From the NCBI GenBank assembly GCA_026075535.2, contig AP026540.1, positions 11,098,001-11,162,000 on the forward strand: 64,000 bases of DNA. Reading direction: 5' to 3'. The position numbers were made by a program, and so were the translations under genes. The first letter of the stretch is position 1. Each line of letters begins with the position of its first letter. Shown one piece after another: positions 47,883 to 58,406 of this stretch. The notes under the pieces were generated by a model that was not told the DNA's origin, did no database searches, and was given only the letters and a program-made list of their open reading frames with translations. Source of the stretch: Tricholoma matsutake (Eukaryota; Basidiomycota; Agaricomycetes; Agaricales; Tricholomataceae).

Positions 47883-47918
47883 GGTGGGGTATGGGATTCT
47901 GTTCTGGTCCTGAGGGGT

Positions 47919-50580
47919 TCACAGCCATTGTCGCTGTGTATATGCCTCCAGGATTCTCTTGGCATGTTTCAGGTTCCCCTCGGGTTCCCATGAGTTTTCC
48001 GAGGTCGGGTATCCAACCCACTTCACTAGGAAGTGCGTGGTCCTTCCTTTCTTCTTGTGTCCGATGATCACTTCCACTTCGTACTCCGATTCGCCTTCAA
48101 CTAGATCCGGTGGAGGTTTTGGGAAGTTTGGGCCATATGTCTCAGTTTCTTTATAAGGGGAGAGAAGTGCTGCGTGGAATACCGGATGTATTTTCCATTG
48201 ATTGGGTAACTTTAGTCGGTAGGAAAGGGGGCTTAAGACCTTCTCGATAGAGAACGGTCCTTCTCTTTTTGGTGCGAGCTTCTTTGTTGCATGCATTGTC
48301 TTGAGGTTCTTTGCCTCTAGCCACACCTTATCTCCTTCCTTGAATGGCGTGAAGTGCCGTGTTGTCCTTTCTGCCATCATTTGTCTGGCTAATTCATGAG
48401 TTGCCTTTGCTTCGTCTCGGGCTCTTTGCAGTGCAACAATTCGCTCCTCAATGGCCAGTATGTTCATTTTCAGGTAAGGGAGGGGGAATGCCTTGGGTTC
48501 GTAGCCCATCATGAGGTAGAACAGGGAGTTCTTCTGGGTGGAGTGTGTCCTCTGGTTGTGTGTGAATTTCTGGTTGTGCATGAATTTCTGGTTGTGTGTG
48601 AATTTCTGGTTGTGTGTGAATTTCTGGTTGTGTGTGAATTTCTGGTTGTGCATGAATTTCTGGTTGTGCATGAATTCTGCTGTTGGAAGGAAGTGCTTCC
48701 ACTTTTCTTGGTTGTTTGAGCAGAAGATTTGCAAGTACACCTCTACCTCCTAATTCACTCACTCAGTTTCCCTGTCTGTCTGGGGGTGGTATGCCGTGCT
48801 CATCGCTAGTTTGATCCCAAGCAGTCTTCCCAGCTCCTGGAATAGCTGAGAGGCAAATCTGGGGTCCCTGTCCGAGATGATCTTGTCTGGGAGGCCAAAT
48901 TGTTTGTAGACGTGATCCAAGTAGAGGGTTGCTGCTCCAGTGCATCGATGGTTTTTTTGCAGGGGATGAAAATTACCCCCTTTGTAAGCCCATGGTCTAC
49001 CATGACCATGAGTGCATCATAGCCATTGGACTCAGGGAGGTCGGTTATGAAATCGGTTGTCACCATTGCAAATGGTCTTGTCGCTTCGGATTTAATTGGT
49101 TGTAGAGGTGGTGTCGTCAGGTGGGTGTTGACCTTCATTTGCTGGCATGTTGCACATCCAGCGACATAGTTTTTGATGTATGTCATCATTCCTGGCCACC
49201 AGTAGTCTCTCCTAACCATTTCAGTTGTCTGCCATTGTCCTGGGTGTCCGCTGGTTACTCCTTCATGGTATTTTTGCACCAGCTTCTTCCGTAGATCTCC
49301 GTTGTCCAGGACATAGCACCTGTCTCGAAAAAATAGAAGGCCGTCCTCTATTTTCCAATCTTCCAATGCCGACTTTATCGGTGGGGTTCCTTTTGTCTTT
49401 AGCACTTTGATTGTGCTCTTTACCAGATCGTCTTTCATGATACTACCCGCAAGTAGATCATGAACTTCCATATCAATGAACTTCACGAATATCGTTTCAG
49501 GTAACATCGTGACATCTTCATTGTCATTGTCTTCTTCTGGTATGTGATCCGCTCGCCGTGACAATGCATCGCTCTGCACCATCTGTGATCCAGGTACATG
49601 GACGATTTGCAAGTTGAATTCTGATAGGAATAGGCTCCATCTTGCCTGTTGTCTGTTCAGTTTCTGCGCCGTTTGGAAGTACATCAAGTTCTTGTGATCC
49701 GACAGGATTAACACTGGGTGTTCTGAACCCACTAGGTAGTGTCTCCAGGTTTCTAGCGATCATATTATCGCTAGTAGCTCCCTGTCGTAAATCTCATAGT
49801 TCCATTCTGTTGGTGTTAGCGCATGCGATATGTATCCGCATGGGTGCCAGTCCCCATTTGTGTCCCTCTGTCTCAGCACTCCTCCTGTAGCGTGTTTCGA
49901 GGTGTCAGATTCGATTGTGAATGGCTTTGTCGGGTCTGGCATCAGTAGTACCGGGGCTTCTGCGAACTTCCTTTTTAGCATTTGAAAAGCCTGTTCACAC
50001 TCCATTGTCCAGTTGAATGTTTTGTTCTTCTTGGTTAGTTCATTTAGTGGCCTGCTTGTCTCCGCAAAATGTCTGATGAACTTCCTGTAGAAGTTCCCAA
50101 ATCCTAGGAAGGATCTAACTGCCTTTACGTTTGCTGGGGTGGGCCAATCTTGTATACCTGCCAGCTTTGTGTTGTCCATCGCAATCTCATTGGGTCAGAT
50201 GATCAGACCCAAGAATTCCACTTCGTGGACATCAAACTTGCACTTCTCTGGTTTCAGGTATAGGTCGTTTTCTGCTAGTCTTTGCAGCACCCTTTTTGTC
50301 CTTTCCTGGTGTTCATTCTGGTCTTCGGAGAATATCAGGATGTTATCCATGTAAATTACAAGCCATCCTTCTCTGATCATGTCACGGAAAATCTTGTTCA
50401 TCATTGCTTGGAACGTCACCAGTGAGTTGCATAATCCAAAGAACATTACCGTTGGTTTGAACAGCCCTCTGTTTGTCTTGAAGGCTGCCTTCCATTGGTC
50501 ACCATCCTTGATTCTAACATTGTGGTATCCCCATCGGATGTCTAACTTCGTGAACCATTTCGCCCCTCTCAGTTTGTCCA
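47919..50580 (-). pseudogene. B1 pol, C-terminal two thirds (RT, RNase H, integrase, chromodomain)
   Basis: [41 protein letters not shown] and YMDNILIFS, in which the second catalytic Asp of YxDD is Asn. TGA at 50195-50197 (LII, stop, PNEIAMD) and 49760-49762. RNase [21 protein letters not shown] and YDRELLAII. Integrase: EGVTSGHPGQWQTTEMVRRD, DFITDLPESNGYDALMVMVD, then a frameshift near 48935. A tandem array of MHNQKF/THNQKF units lies at 48555-48680. Chromodomain: VIIGHKKKGRTTHFLVKWVG. Stop at 47919. B1 integrity is lost through stops, the frameshift and the B2 and B3 insertions. Confidence 0.85.
48555..48680 (-). repeat. 18-bp in-frame tandem repeat in the B1 integrase
   Basis: About seven units encoding (M/T)HNQ(K/R)(F/T). 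B2 has a single MHNQRT at the same place (near 56443). Unit variants are ATG or ACA at the first codon, both derivable from ACG. Confidence 0.85.
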
Positions 50581-50585
50581 ACAGG
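50581..50585. repeat. B2 target-site duplication, left
   Basis: ACAGG, matched at 58402-58406. The B1 RT frame (GDLLDKL) is continuous across the two. Confidence 0.88.
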
Positions 50586-50906
50586 TGTTACAATTTTGCT
50601 ATCTGGACCCGCAAGACTGGGCACTTCATTTTTCCTTTCTGACACGACACGACTCACTTCCAATGGAGACACCCCCTGATCTGACTCCTGTCGATTGACA
50701 TGCTGCACCACAGTATTCCATGACATCGGACACCTTATGCTTGGCATGAGGGTTATTTGCTATTGTTCTTCAACATGCTGCGCCGCAGCACTCCATGACA
50801 TCGGATGCCTCATGCTAGGCATGAGGCTTACTGTTCTATTGTTCCTTCTATATTTACTTGACAAGGATCTTGTATTCCGATTGGATGATAGACATTCTCT
50901 GAACCA

Positions 50907-50914
50907 TATATAAG
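50907..50914 (+). promoter_or_regulatory. TATA box of the B2 LTR
   Basis: TATATAAG, conserved at the same place in all four B-family LTRs. It is 76 bp upstream of hairpin H1, so the transcript should begin before the hairpin row. Confidence 0.6.
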
Positions 50915-50989
50915 CTACAGTAATACTGCCTGTATTCCTTAGCTTGACCTAATTCAATCAATGGTCTTAGACTCAACCAGAACACTCAA

Positions 50990-51196
50990 CAGCTTAGGAA
51001 GCCCCTAGCTGTGATAACTCAAGCTCAACAGTTGGAAAGCCTCCGACTGTGATACACGAACCAACAGTTTACTCAGAAAGCCTCTGAGTACAGATAGCTG
51101 TAACGACTTGAGGAAGTACCCAAGTGAAGGCCAGAAGCCTGATACACTAGGAAAGCCTCCTAGTGCAATACCGATATAGTTGGAAAGCCTCCAACT
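50990..51196 (+). promoter_or_regulatory. Row of six small hairpins with AAGCC loops (B2 5' LTR)
   Basis: H1 50990-51011 (arms CAGC-T-TAGG and CCTA-GCTG). H2 51029-51049 (CAGTTGGA, TCCGACTG). H3 51070-51090 (TACTCAGA, TCTGAGTA). H4 51106-51125 (ACTTG-A-GG, CC-CAAGT, loop AAGTA). H5 51145-51165 (CACTAGGA, TCCTAGTG). H6 51178-51196 (AGTTGGA, TCCAACT). All loops but H4 are AAGCC. Likely in the R/U5 leader RNA. Confidence 0.7.
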
Positions 51197-51259
51197 GCAA
51201 CATATGAAGCCAAGGCTGAGTTAAAGACCTATAGTCTTAACAAAAGGTCAAGCTGATCT

Positions 51260-52369
51260 ATGCAGTCCACCTACCCAGGTGCAGACATGACGTCTTTCAG
51301 ACAAAGCCCAGACAGACCTCCAACCGGAGCATCATCATCAGGAAGAACCCTGTGGTATAGATACCAGGGTCAACTAGTACAATACTCGGAACCAGCGCAG
51401 AAGTGGTTCTCAAGGAGAACCAGTGGTGAAGAACCCTGATACCTCGACAAAGAGGATTTTAGATCCTTTGATAAAGAAGAAACCCCAGAACAAGATCCAT
51501 TCTCCCTATCCGATGACAACACCAACATGTCTACCGAACCCACTGCATCAACCAAGGAGATTAGAATCCGAACCCCCTCTGACTTCACAGGGGATTGAAC
51601 TAGAACTGCGAAGTTCTTACAAGAAGTGAAACTCTATCTGAGAGTGAACCATGGAATCTACGACACCAACGAGAAGAAGATCATCTTCACGTTGTCCTTC
51701 ATGAACAGAGGAACCACCGTGCCCTGGGCACAGACATGGGCAGAGAAGGAAGACCTAGGAACCTGGTCAACCTTTGAATCAATGCTCAAGACAGTGTTCA
51801 CACTGATCGATGAAGCTGGCAGAGCCAGGACAGAGATGAAGACATTGAAGCAGGGACAGGACCTGGAGGACTACATAGCGCAGTTCCAAATCCTGTGAGA
51901 GAAGGCAGGAATCAATGATGACACCACCCTCATCAAACTCTTCATGGATGGGTTGAGCCCCAAGCTCCTTGAAAGAGTTTTCAATATGGAAACGATCCTG
52001 ATGACATTGGAAGGAATGATCAACGCCGCCTCCAAGTACGATGGACAGTGGAGGAGAGCAAAAGCCATAACAGGAAGGCTGCAGGAGGCTTTAATGAGGA
52101 AGTTACTGAGCTCTAAAGCAAAAGAGACCATCAACCAACTCTCCTATCAGGAGAGGATTGAACACATGAAGAAAGGGTTGTGCTTTGTGTGCCACCAGCC
52201 GGGGCACAGAGCGACCGAACACAAGAAAGGGGAAAAGAGGACTGAGGACTGGCCATCCCCAAAGAATAAAGGCAAGGAAGCCTACTTGACGATCTGAGCG
52301 ATCGTAGGAGAACTTGATGAAGAAGAAAGGAAGGGAGCTCTTGCCGCCATTGAGGACAAGGGTTTTTAA
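51260..52369 (+). pseudogene. B2 gag
   Basis: Frame opens at ATG 51260 (MQSTYPGADMTSFRQSPDRP). Another Met at 51527 starts MSTEPTASTKEIRIRTPSDF. Capsid core: FLQEVKLYLRVNHGIYDTNE, FMNRGTTVPWAQTWAEKEDL and LKQGQDLEDYIAQFQIL. Zinc knuckle CFVCHQPGHRATEH (CX2CX4HX4-like; the last ligand is His rather than Cys). Stops: TGA 51437-51439 and 51596-51598 (B3 has CGA at both), TGA near 51896 (B3 has CAA), and a TGG-to-TGA at about 52296. Final stop at 52369. Confidence 0.82.
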
Positions 52370-52386
52370 AGAGGTGACCTGCCTCG

Positions 52387-54222
52387 ATGCCAGGTACCAC
52401 CGAACTTTCTGTCTGCTCTGTACTACTGGCCACTTTGAAAAATCAATCTATGCATTTAGATGTCAAAGTGGCAGGGACAGGCAGAGGAAAAGACATTGAA
52501 ACCAAAGCCCTACTCAACTCAGGAGCGGGAGGGATATTCATGAGCCATGAATTCGCGGAAAGCAGTGGATTCGAATTGTGCCCCCTGGAGAAGATAATCA
52601 GAGTCAAGAATGTGGATGGAACCCCGAACAAGAAAGGGGAGATCTCCCACTATGCCAGGGGACTCTTAACAATCAATGGGAGGATCTTCCCAATGACATT
52701 CCTCATTGCAGGATTGGGAAGCGAATCAATCATTTTAGGCCTGCCACGGCTCAGAAAGATTAATCCAGTAATCAACTGGAAGATCGGAACCTTCCAATTC
52801 AGAACAAAGGACAAGACTTACCCAGAGTTCTCATGTGGGAAAGGAAGAACCCTTATTGGAAGGGTGCAAACTGAGAAATCCGACAAAGAATGCCTATCTT
52901 GGCGCCAAAGGGGAACTGAAAAGAAGAAGGACCCCCTAGACATGACAAAAGAAGAGCAACAGGCATGGTGCCGAAAGATTGTCACCAAAGGACAAGAAAA
53001 GCTCGCCCTCAAGAAGAAGACTGCCGAGGAAGAACGAGCACAATGGAAAAAGGTGGCCACCAGAGAGCTGGAGAAACTGGCCACCAGGAAAGAAGAAGGA
53101 CAACTGGCAGTAGCCTGGATAGTCGCGAAAGCAAGGGAAAAGGTAGCCCTGAAAAGCAAGAAAGAAGAGCTGGCAAAAGAAGAACGCTGAGAGCTATGCT
53201 GAAGAGTTGTCACCAAGGCGAAACTGATGGGAGGAGTCCTCCACAAAGAACCAAGAAGAAGCAAGATGCCCATCGAGACAAGAAAAGTGACAATCGAATA
53301 AATTGATGACGAAGAGATTGTGATCACGACTCTTCAAGATGCGGAGCCCATAGGGCCACAAGACGAAGAAGACACTGGGAAGGAAAACCCAGCACAGGCA
53401 AACCACGAACAGGCAACAGAACAGGCAATGGAACAGGCAATGGAACAGGCAACGGAACAACTGGAGGAGACACCCAAACTAAAGATCGAAGACGATGAGC
53501 TACTGGTCACCTACATTCGAGGAGAACCTGTCATTGGAATATTTGAACCAGCTAGGACACCGCTGACAGAGGAGTATGACGAGCCAAGATATGGATATTC
53601 TCAAATGATGAAGACAATCTCTCGGATTGTAAAGGCAAGAGGATCACCATGATATGCTTATGGACAAAATATCTGGATCAGGGCAAAAACATCGGTCTCA
53701 CAATACCTGACACACAAGAAGGAAGGAGACCCTGAACAAAAGACCCTCGACGGACTACTCCCCAAACAGTACAGGGAGTACTGATGGATATTTGAAAAGG
53801 AAGCTTTGGAGAGATTCCCATTATCAAGACCCTGGGATCATGTGATCGAACTGAAAACAGACTTTATGGCAAAGGATTGCAGGGTTTACCCATTGTCACT
53901 GGCAGAACAAAAGAAACTTGATGAGTTTCTCAACGAAAGCCTACAGAAGGGATACATTCGACCATCGAAATCACCCATGGCATCGCCATTCTTCTTCGTT
54001 GCGAAGAAGGACTCAGATGCGCTACGACCCTGCCAAGATTACAGGTATTTGAACAATGGAACGATCAAGAACACCTATCTGCTGCCGCTGGTAGGAGACC
54101 TGTTGGACAAACTGAGAGGGGCAAAATGGTTTATGAAATTGGACATCCGATGGGGATATCACAACATCAGAATCAAGGACGGAGATCAATGGAAAGCAGC
54201 CTTCAAGATGAACAGGGGGCTG
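52387..54222 (+). pseudogene. B2 pol, protease to RT palm (before the solo LTR)
   Basis: Begins MPGTTELSVCSVLLATLKNQ. The protease site reads ALLNSGAGGIFMSHEF, with Asn where B3 has the catalytic Asp (ALLDSGAGG), so it is probably dead. Then FLIAGLGSESIILGLPRLRK, a Lys/Glu-rich linker with TGA stops (53188-53190 and beyond), EYDEPRYGYSQMMKTISRIV, and the RT beginning [19 protein letters not shown]. The RT continues [20 protein letters not shown] and [20 protein letters not shown], and is then cut at 54222. TGA 53782-53784 corresponds to CGA in B3. Confidence 0.82.
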
Positions 54223-54648
54223 TGTAAGGGGACTAGGGGGGTGCCCTGTGTGTTTTTCCTATTTTTTATGTTCGTCCTATATTTTTCCTCACCTCATTTC
54301 CTTCTATTCTTCATTTTCTATGATTTTTCCGGATTTTATTACTAATTTTCCCTTTCTATCATGTTTGTACATGTTGACACTTTTATATTTAGAGGCGGAG
54401 TACCCCTTCCAACACCTACCCCTTGGTATGATGTCATTCAGCGGCCTTGATCTGCCTATCTCCGCCTTTTTCTATTTTTAGGTTATATTTGATTTTTGTC
54501 ATCTTCACATATACTGGGCATCAGCAAGGGGATCCTTAGAGTTTTCTCTTCGGATTTCCCTTTGCTAGGTGTGTCCCCAATCCCTGTATTATGTAGTATA
54601 ATTTTAACTTCAGATTTCCCTTTGCTAGAGGCTTAGGTTGCCCTTATA
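54223..54648 (+). repeat. 426-bp solo LTR, copy 2, inside the B2 reverse transcriptase
   Basis: Same length and ends (TGTAAGGG, CCCTTATA) as copy 1. Flanked by the 5-bp duplication GGCTG (54218-54222 and 54649-54653). Removing it restores the RT frame. Differences from copy 1 are mostly CpG transitions. Confidence 0.78.
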
Positions 54649-57088
54649 GGCTGTTTGAGCCAACGGTGATGTTCTTCAGATTATGCAACTCACTGGCGAC
54701 CTTCCAGGCAATGATGAATGAGATATTCCGTGACATGATCAGAGAAGGATGGCTTGTAATTTACATGGACAACATCCTGATATTCTCCAAAGACCAGAAC
54801 GAACACCAGGAAAGGACAAAAAGGGTGCTGCAAAGACTAGCAGAAAACGACCTATACCTGAAGCCAGAGAAGTGCAAGTTTGATGTCCACGAAGTGGAAT
54901 TCTTGGGTCTGATCATCCGACCCAATGAAATTGCCATGGACAACACAAAACTGGCAGGTATACAGGATTGGCCAACCCAACAAACGTAAAGGCAGTCAGA
55001 TCTTTCCTGGGATTTGGAAACTTCCACAGGAAGTTTATCAGACATTTTGCGGAGACAAGCAGACCGCTTAATGAACTAACGAAGAAGAACAAAATGTTTG
55101 ACTGGATAACAGAATGCGAACAGGCCTTTCAAATGCTGAAAAGGAAATTTGCAGAAGCACCAGTACTACTGATGCCAGACCTGACAAAGCCATTCACGAT
55201 CAAATCAGACACCTCAAAACATGCAATGGGAGGAGTGCTGAGACAAAGGGATACAAATGGGGACTGGCATCCATGCAGATACATATCACATGTGCTAACA
55301 CCAACGGAATGGAACTATGAGATTTACGACAGGGAGCTACTAGCGATAATATGATCACTAGAGACCTGGAGACACTACCTACTGGGTTCAGAACACCCAG
55401 TGGTAATCCTCTCAGACCACAAGAACTTGACGTACTTCCGAACGGCACAGAAACTGAACAGACAACAGGCAAGGTGGAGCCTATTCCTATTGGAATTCGA
55501 CTTGCAAATTGTCCATGTGCCTGGATCACAGATGGTGCAGAGTGATGTGTTGTCACGGAGAGCAGATCATGTACCGGAAGAGGATAACGATAATGAAGAC
55601 GTCATGATGCTGCCAGAGACAGTATTTGTGAAATTCATTGATACCGAAATGCATGACTTACTTGCAGGGAGTATCATGAAGGATGACCTGGTGAAGAGCG
55701 CAATTGAGGCACTAAAGACCAAGGGAACACCACTGATAAAGTTGGCATTGGAAGATTGGAAAATAGAGGACGGCCTTCTATTTTTTCAAGACAGGTGCTA
55801 TGTCCTGGACAATGGAGATCTACAGAAGAAGCTGGTGCAAAAATACCATGAAGGAGTAACCAGCGGACACCCGGGACAATGGCAGACAACTGAAATGGTG
55901 AGGAGAGACTACTGGTGGCCAGGAATGATGACATACATCAAAAACTATGTCGCTGGATGTGCAACATGCCAGCAAATGAAGGTCAACACCCACCCGATGA
56001 CACTGCCTCTACAACCAATTAAATCCGAAGTGACAAGACCATTTGCAATGGTGACAACCGATTTCATAACCAACCTACCTGAGTCCGACGGCTATGATGC
56101 ACTCATGGTCGTGGTAGACCATGGGCTTATGAAGGGGGTAATTTTCATCCCCTGCAAAAAAACCATCAACACACTGGGAGCAGTGACCCTCTACTTGGAT
56201 CACGTCTACAAACAATTTGGCCTCCCAGACAAGATCATCTCGGACAGGGACCCCAGATTTGCCTCTCAGCCATTCCAGGAGCTGGGAAGACTGCTTGGGA
56301 TCAAACTAGCGATGAGCACGGCATACCACCCCCAGACAGACGGGGAAACTGAGCGAGTGAATCAGGAGGTAGAGGTGTACTTGCGAATCTTCTGCTCAAA
56401 CAACCAAGAAAAGTGGAAGCACTTCCTTCCAACAGCAGAATTCATGCACAACCAGAGGACACACTCCACCCAGAAGAACTCCCCATTCTACCTCATGATG
56501 GGCTATGAACCCAAGGCATTCCCCCTCCCTTACCTGAAAACAAACATACCGGCCACCGAGAAGTGAATTGTCACACTGCAAAGAGCCTGAGATGAAGCAA
56601 AGGCAACTCATGAATTAGCCAGACAGATGATGGCAGAAAGGACAACATGGCACTTCATGCCATTCAAGGAAGGAGATAAGGTGTAGCTAGAGGCAAAGAA
56701 CCTCAAGACAACGCATGCAACAAAGAAGCTCGCGCCAAAAAGAGAAGGACCATTCTCTATTGAGAAGGTCTTAAGCCTCCTTTCCTACTGACTAAAGTTA
56801 CCCGATCAATGGAAAATACATCCAGTATTCCACGCAGCACTTCTCTCCCCATATAAAGAAACCGAAACGCATGGACCGAACTTCCCAGAACCCCCGCCTG
56901 ATCTTATAGAAGGCAAATCGGAGTACAAAGTGGAAGCGATCATCAGACATAAGAAGAAAGGAAGGACCATGCACTTCCTAGTGAAGTGGGTCAGATACCC
57001 GACCTCGGAGAACTTGTGGGAGCCCAAGGGGGACCTGACTAGTGCCAAGAGAATCCTAGGGGCATATAAACAGCGACGACAGCTGTAG
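54649..57088 (+). pseudogene. B2 pol, RT C terminus to chromodomain
   Basis: [18 protein letters not shown] and YMDNILIFS (Asn in the YxDD motif). A 1-nt deletion near 54975 shifts the frame (WPTQQT versus [13 protein letters not shown] in B3). RNase [21 protein letters not shown], then TGA at 55352. Integrase: EGVTSGHPGQWQTTEMVRRD, CATCQQMKVNTH, DFITNLPESDGYDALMVVVD, IISDRDPRFASQPFQELGRL and TERVNQEVEVYLRIF. Chromodomain: EGKSEYKVEAIIRHKKKGRT. Stops: TGA 56564, 56588 and 56789 match CGA in B1; a TGG-to-TAG occurs near 56684. Final stop at 57086-57088. Confidence 0.85.
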
Positions 57089-57221
57089 AACCCCCAAGAC
57101 CAAAACACCCACTGAACCAACCACGAAAGAAACCACAGAATGCTCACCATCCCATCGACACTACACCTACCACGAACCCCAGCAAGGACTGGGCAAACGG
57201 TCGTTGACCAATGACCACTGA

Positions 57222-57623
57222 CGAACATACTACCTGGCAGACCCGCATGGAATTCCCTTCTGGATTACAAGGGATGATTGGATAAGAAGGATGACCTTGA
57301 CCTGTCTGAAATGCTGTCTCTTTGCCTGGAGAAGCACGAAAGCAGATTACAATTGGGTGAGGGCACAGTACAAAGAGTGGTGCTTTGAGGGAGAACTAGA
57401 CGAGGAGGACTGTTTCCCAGAGGACTTCTACATTGATCGAGAAGGACTCACCCCCGGCAGAAGACCACTATCAGGGGTAAGCATGCCCCTGTGGAGAGAC
57501 CTGCAGTGGAATACCCACTATGATAACGAGAGTGGATATAGCCTGGAAAAGAGGCTCCTGCTCAGAGAACACAGAGAGTTGGGAACACTGCTGCGCTCCA
57601 ACCAATTCCCTCAAACCCCATGA
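57222..57623 (+). CDS. B2 extra 3' ORF, unknown function
   Basis: About 134 codons from TYYLADPHGIPFWITRDDW, with a Met at 57291 (MTLTCLKCCLFAWRSTKADY) to the stop at 57621-57623. The rest reads WVRAQYKEWCFEGELDEEDC and HYDNESGYSLEKRLLLREHR. Charged, no zinc knuckle. It sits between the pol stop and the 3' LTR, the position of the CCHC ORF in B1, but shows no likeness to it. I know no family. Confidence 0.5.
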   Translation, partial: RTYYLADPHGIPFWITRDDWIRRMTLTCLKCCLFAWRSTKADYNWVRAQYKEWCFEGELDEEDCFPEDFYIDREGLTPGRRPLSGVSMPLWRDLQWNTHYDNESGYSLEKRLLLREHRELGTLLRSNQFPQTP

Positions 57624-57701
57624 CCCCGCCCCACCTCCTGACTAGAGAGGAGAAAGAGATTTTGATCGAAGTCAGTGACTTTGAAGATAGAGAGAGGGTG
57701 A

Positions 57702-58401
57702 TGTTACGATTTTGCTATCTGGACCCACAAGATCGGGCACTTCATTTTTCCTTTCTGACACGACACGACTCACTTCCGATGGAGACACCCCCTGATCTGA
57801 CTCCTGTCGATCGACATGCTGCACCGCAGTATTCTGTGACATCGGACTCCTCAACATTGGACCCTTGACATTGGATCCATGACATCGGATGCCTCATGCT
57901 TGGCATGAGGGTTATTTGCTATTGTTCTTCGACATGCTGCACCGCAGCACTCCGTGACATTGGACACCTCATGCTAGGCATGAGGCTTACTGTTCTATTG
58001 TTCCTTCTATATTTACTTGACAAGGATCTCGTATTCCGATTGGATGATGGACATTCTCTGAACCATATATAAGCTACAGTAATACTGCCTGTATTCCTTA
58101 GCTTGACCTAATTCAATCAACGGTCTTAGACTCAACCAGAACACTCAACAGCTTAGGAAGCCCCTAGCTGTGATAACTCGAGCTCAACAGTTGGAAAGCC
58201 TCCGACTGTGATACATGAACCGATGGTTTACTCAGAAAGCCTCTGAGTACAGATAGCCATAACGACTTGAGGAAGTACCCAAGTGAAGGCCAGAAGCCCG
58301 ATACACTAGGAAAGCCTCCTAGTGTGATACCGATATAGTTGGAAAGCCTCCAACTGCAACATACGAAGCCAAGGCTGAGTTAAAGACCTATAGTCTTAAC
58401 A
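57702..58401 (+). repeat. B2 3' LTR, 700 bp
   Basis: Starts TGTTACGATTTT. It differs from the 5' copy by an extra stretch of about 43 bp near 57845-57890, which repeats TGACATTGGA-like words, and by scattered transitions. The hairpin row is preserved at 58149-58355. Confidence 0.9.
58149..58355 (+). promoter_or_regulatory. Hairpin row in the B2 3' LTR
   Basis: Same six hairpins as the 5' LTR. Confidence 0.7.
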
Positions 58402-58406
58402 ACAGG
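58402..58406. repeat. B2 target-site duplication, right
   Basis: ACAGG, matched at 50581-50585. Confidence 0.88.

Larger units (their letters stand above)
50586..51242 (+). repeat. B2 5' LTR, 657 bp
   Basis: Starts TGTTACAATTTT and ends GTCTTAACA. U3 holds two tandem units of about 85 bp with palindromes. TATATAAG is at 50907-50914, and hairpins H1-H6 at 50990-51196. Confidence 0.9.
50586..58401 (+). mobile_element. Ty3/gypsy element B2, complete, inserted in B1
   Basis: 7816 bp. LTRs at both ends (657 and 700 bp; the 3' copy has about 43 extra bp), gag, pol with chromodomain, an extra 3' ORF and the 5-bp duplication ACAGG. It carries its own insertion, the 426-bp solo LTR at 54223-54648. 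Frames are broken by TGA stops, a 1-nt deletion near 54975, and two TGG-to-stop changes. Confidence 0.9.

Noticed and set aside
48541..48690. CRISPR-like array or minisatellite locus
   Set aside because: The 18-bp units have no spacers and lie in frame in the B1 integrase. It is a simple tandem duplication.
47537..48762. Plus-strand frames opposite the B1 integrase (VCEFWLCVNFWLC-type repeats)
   Set aside because: They are antisense shadows of the minus-strand MHNQKF repeats, not a Cys/Trp-rich protein.
50990..51196. CRISPR-like reading of the repeated AAGCC hairpins
   Set aside because: Repeats are hairpins with different arms, not identical repeats with unique spacers. The setting is a eukaryotic LTR.
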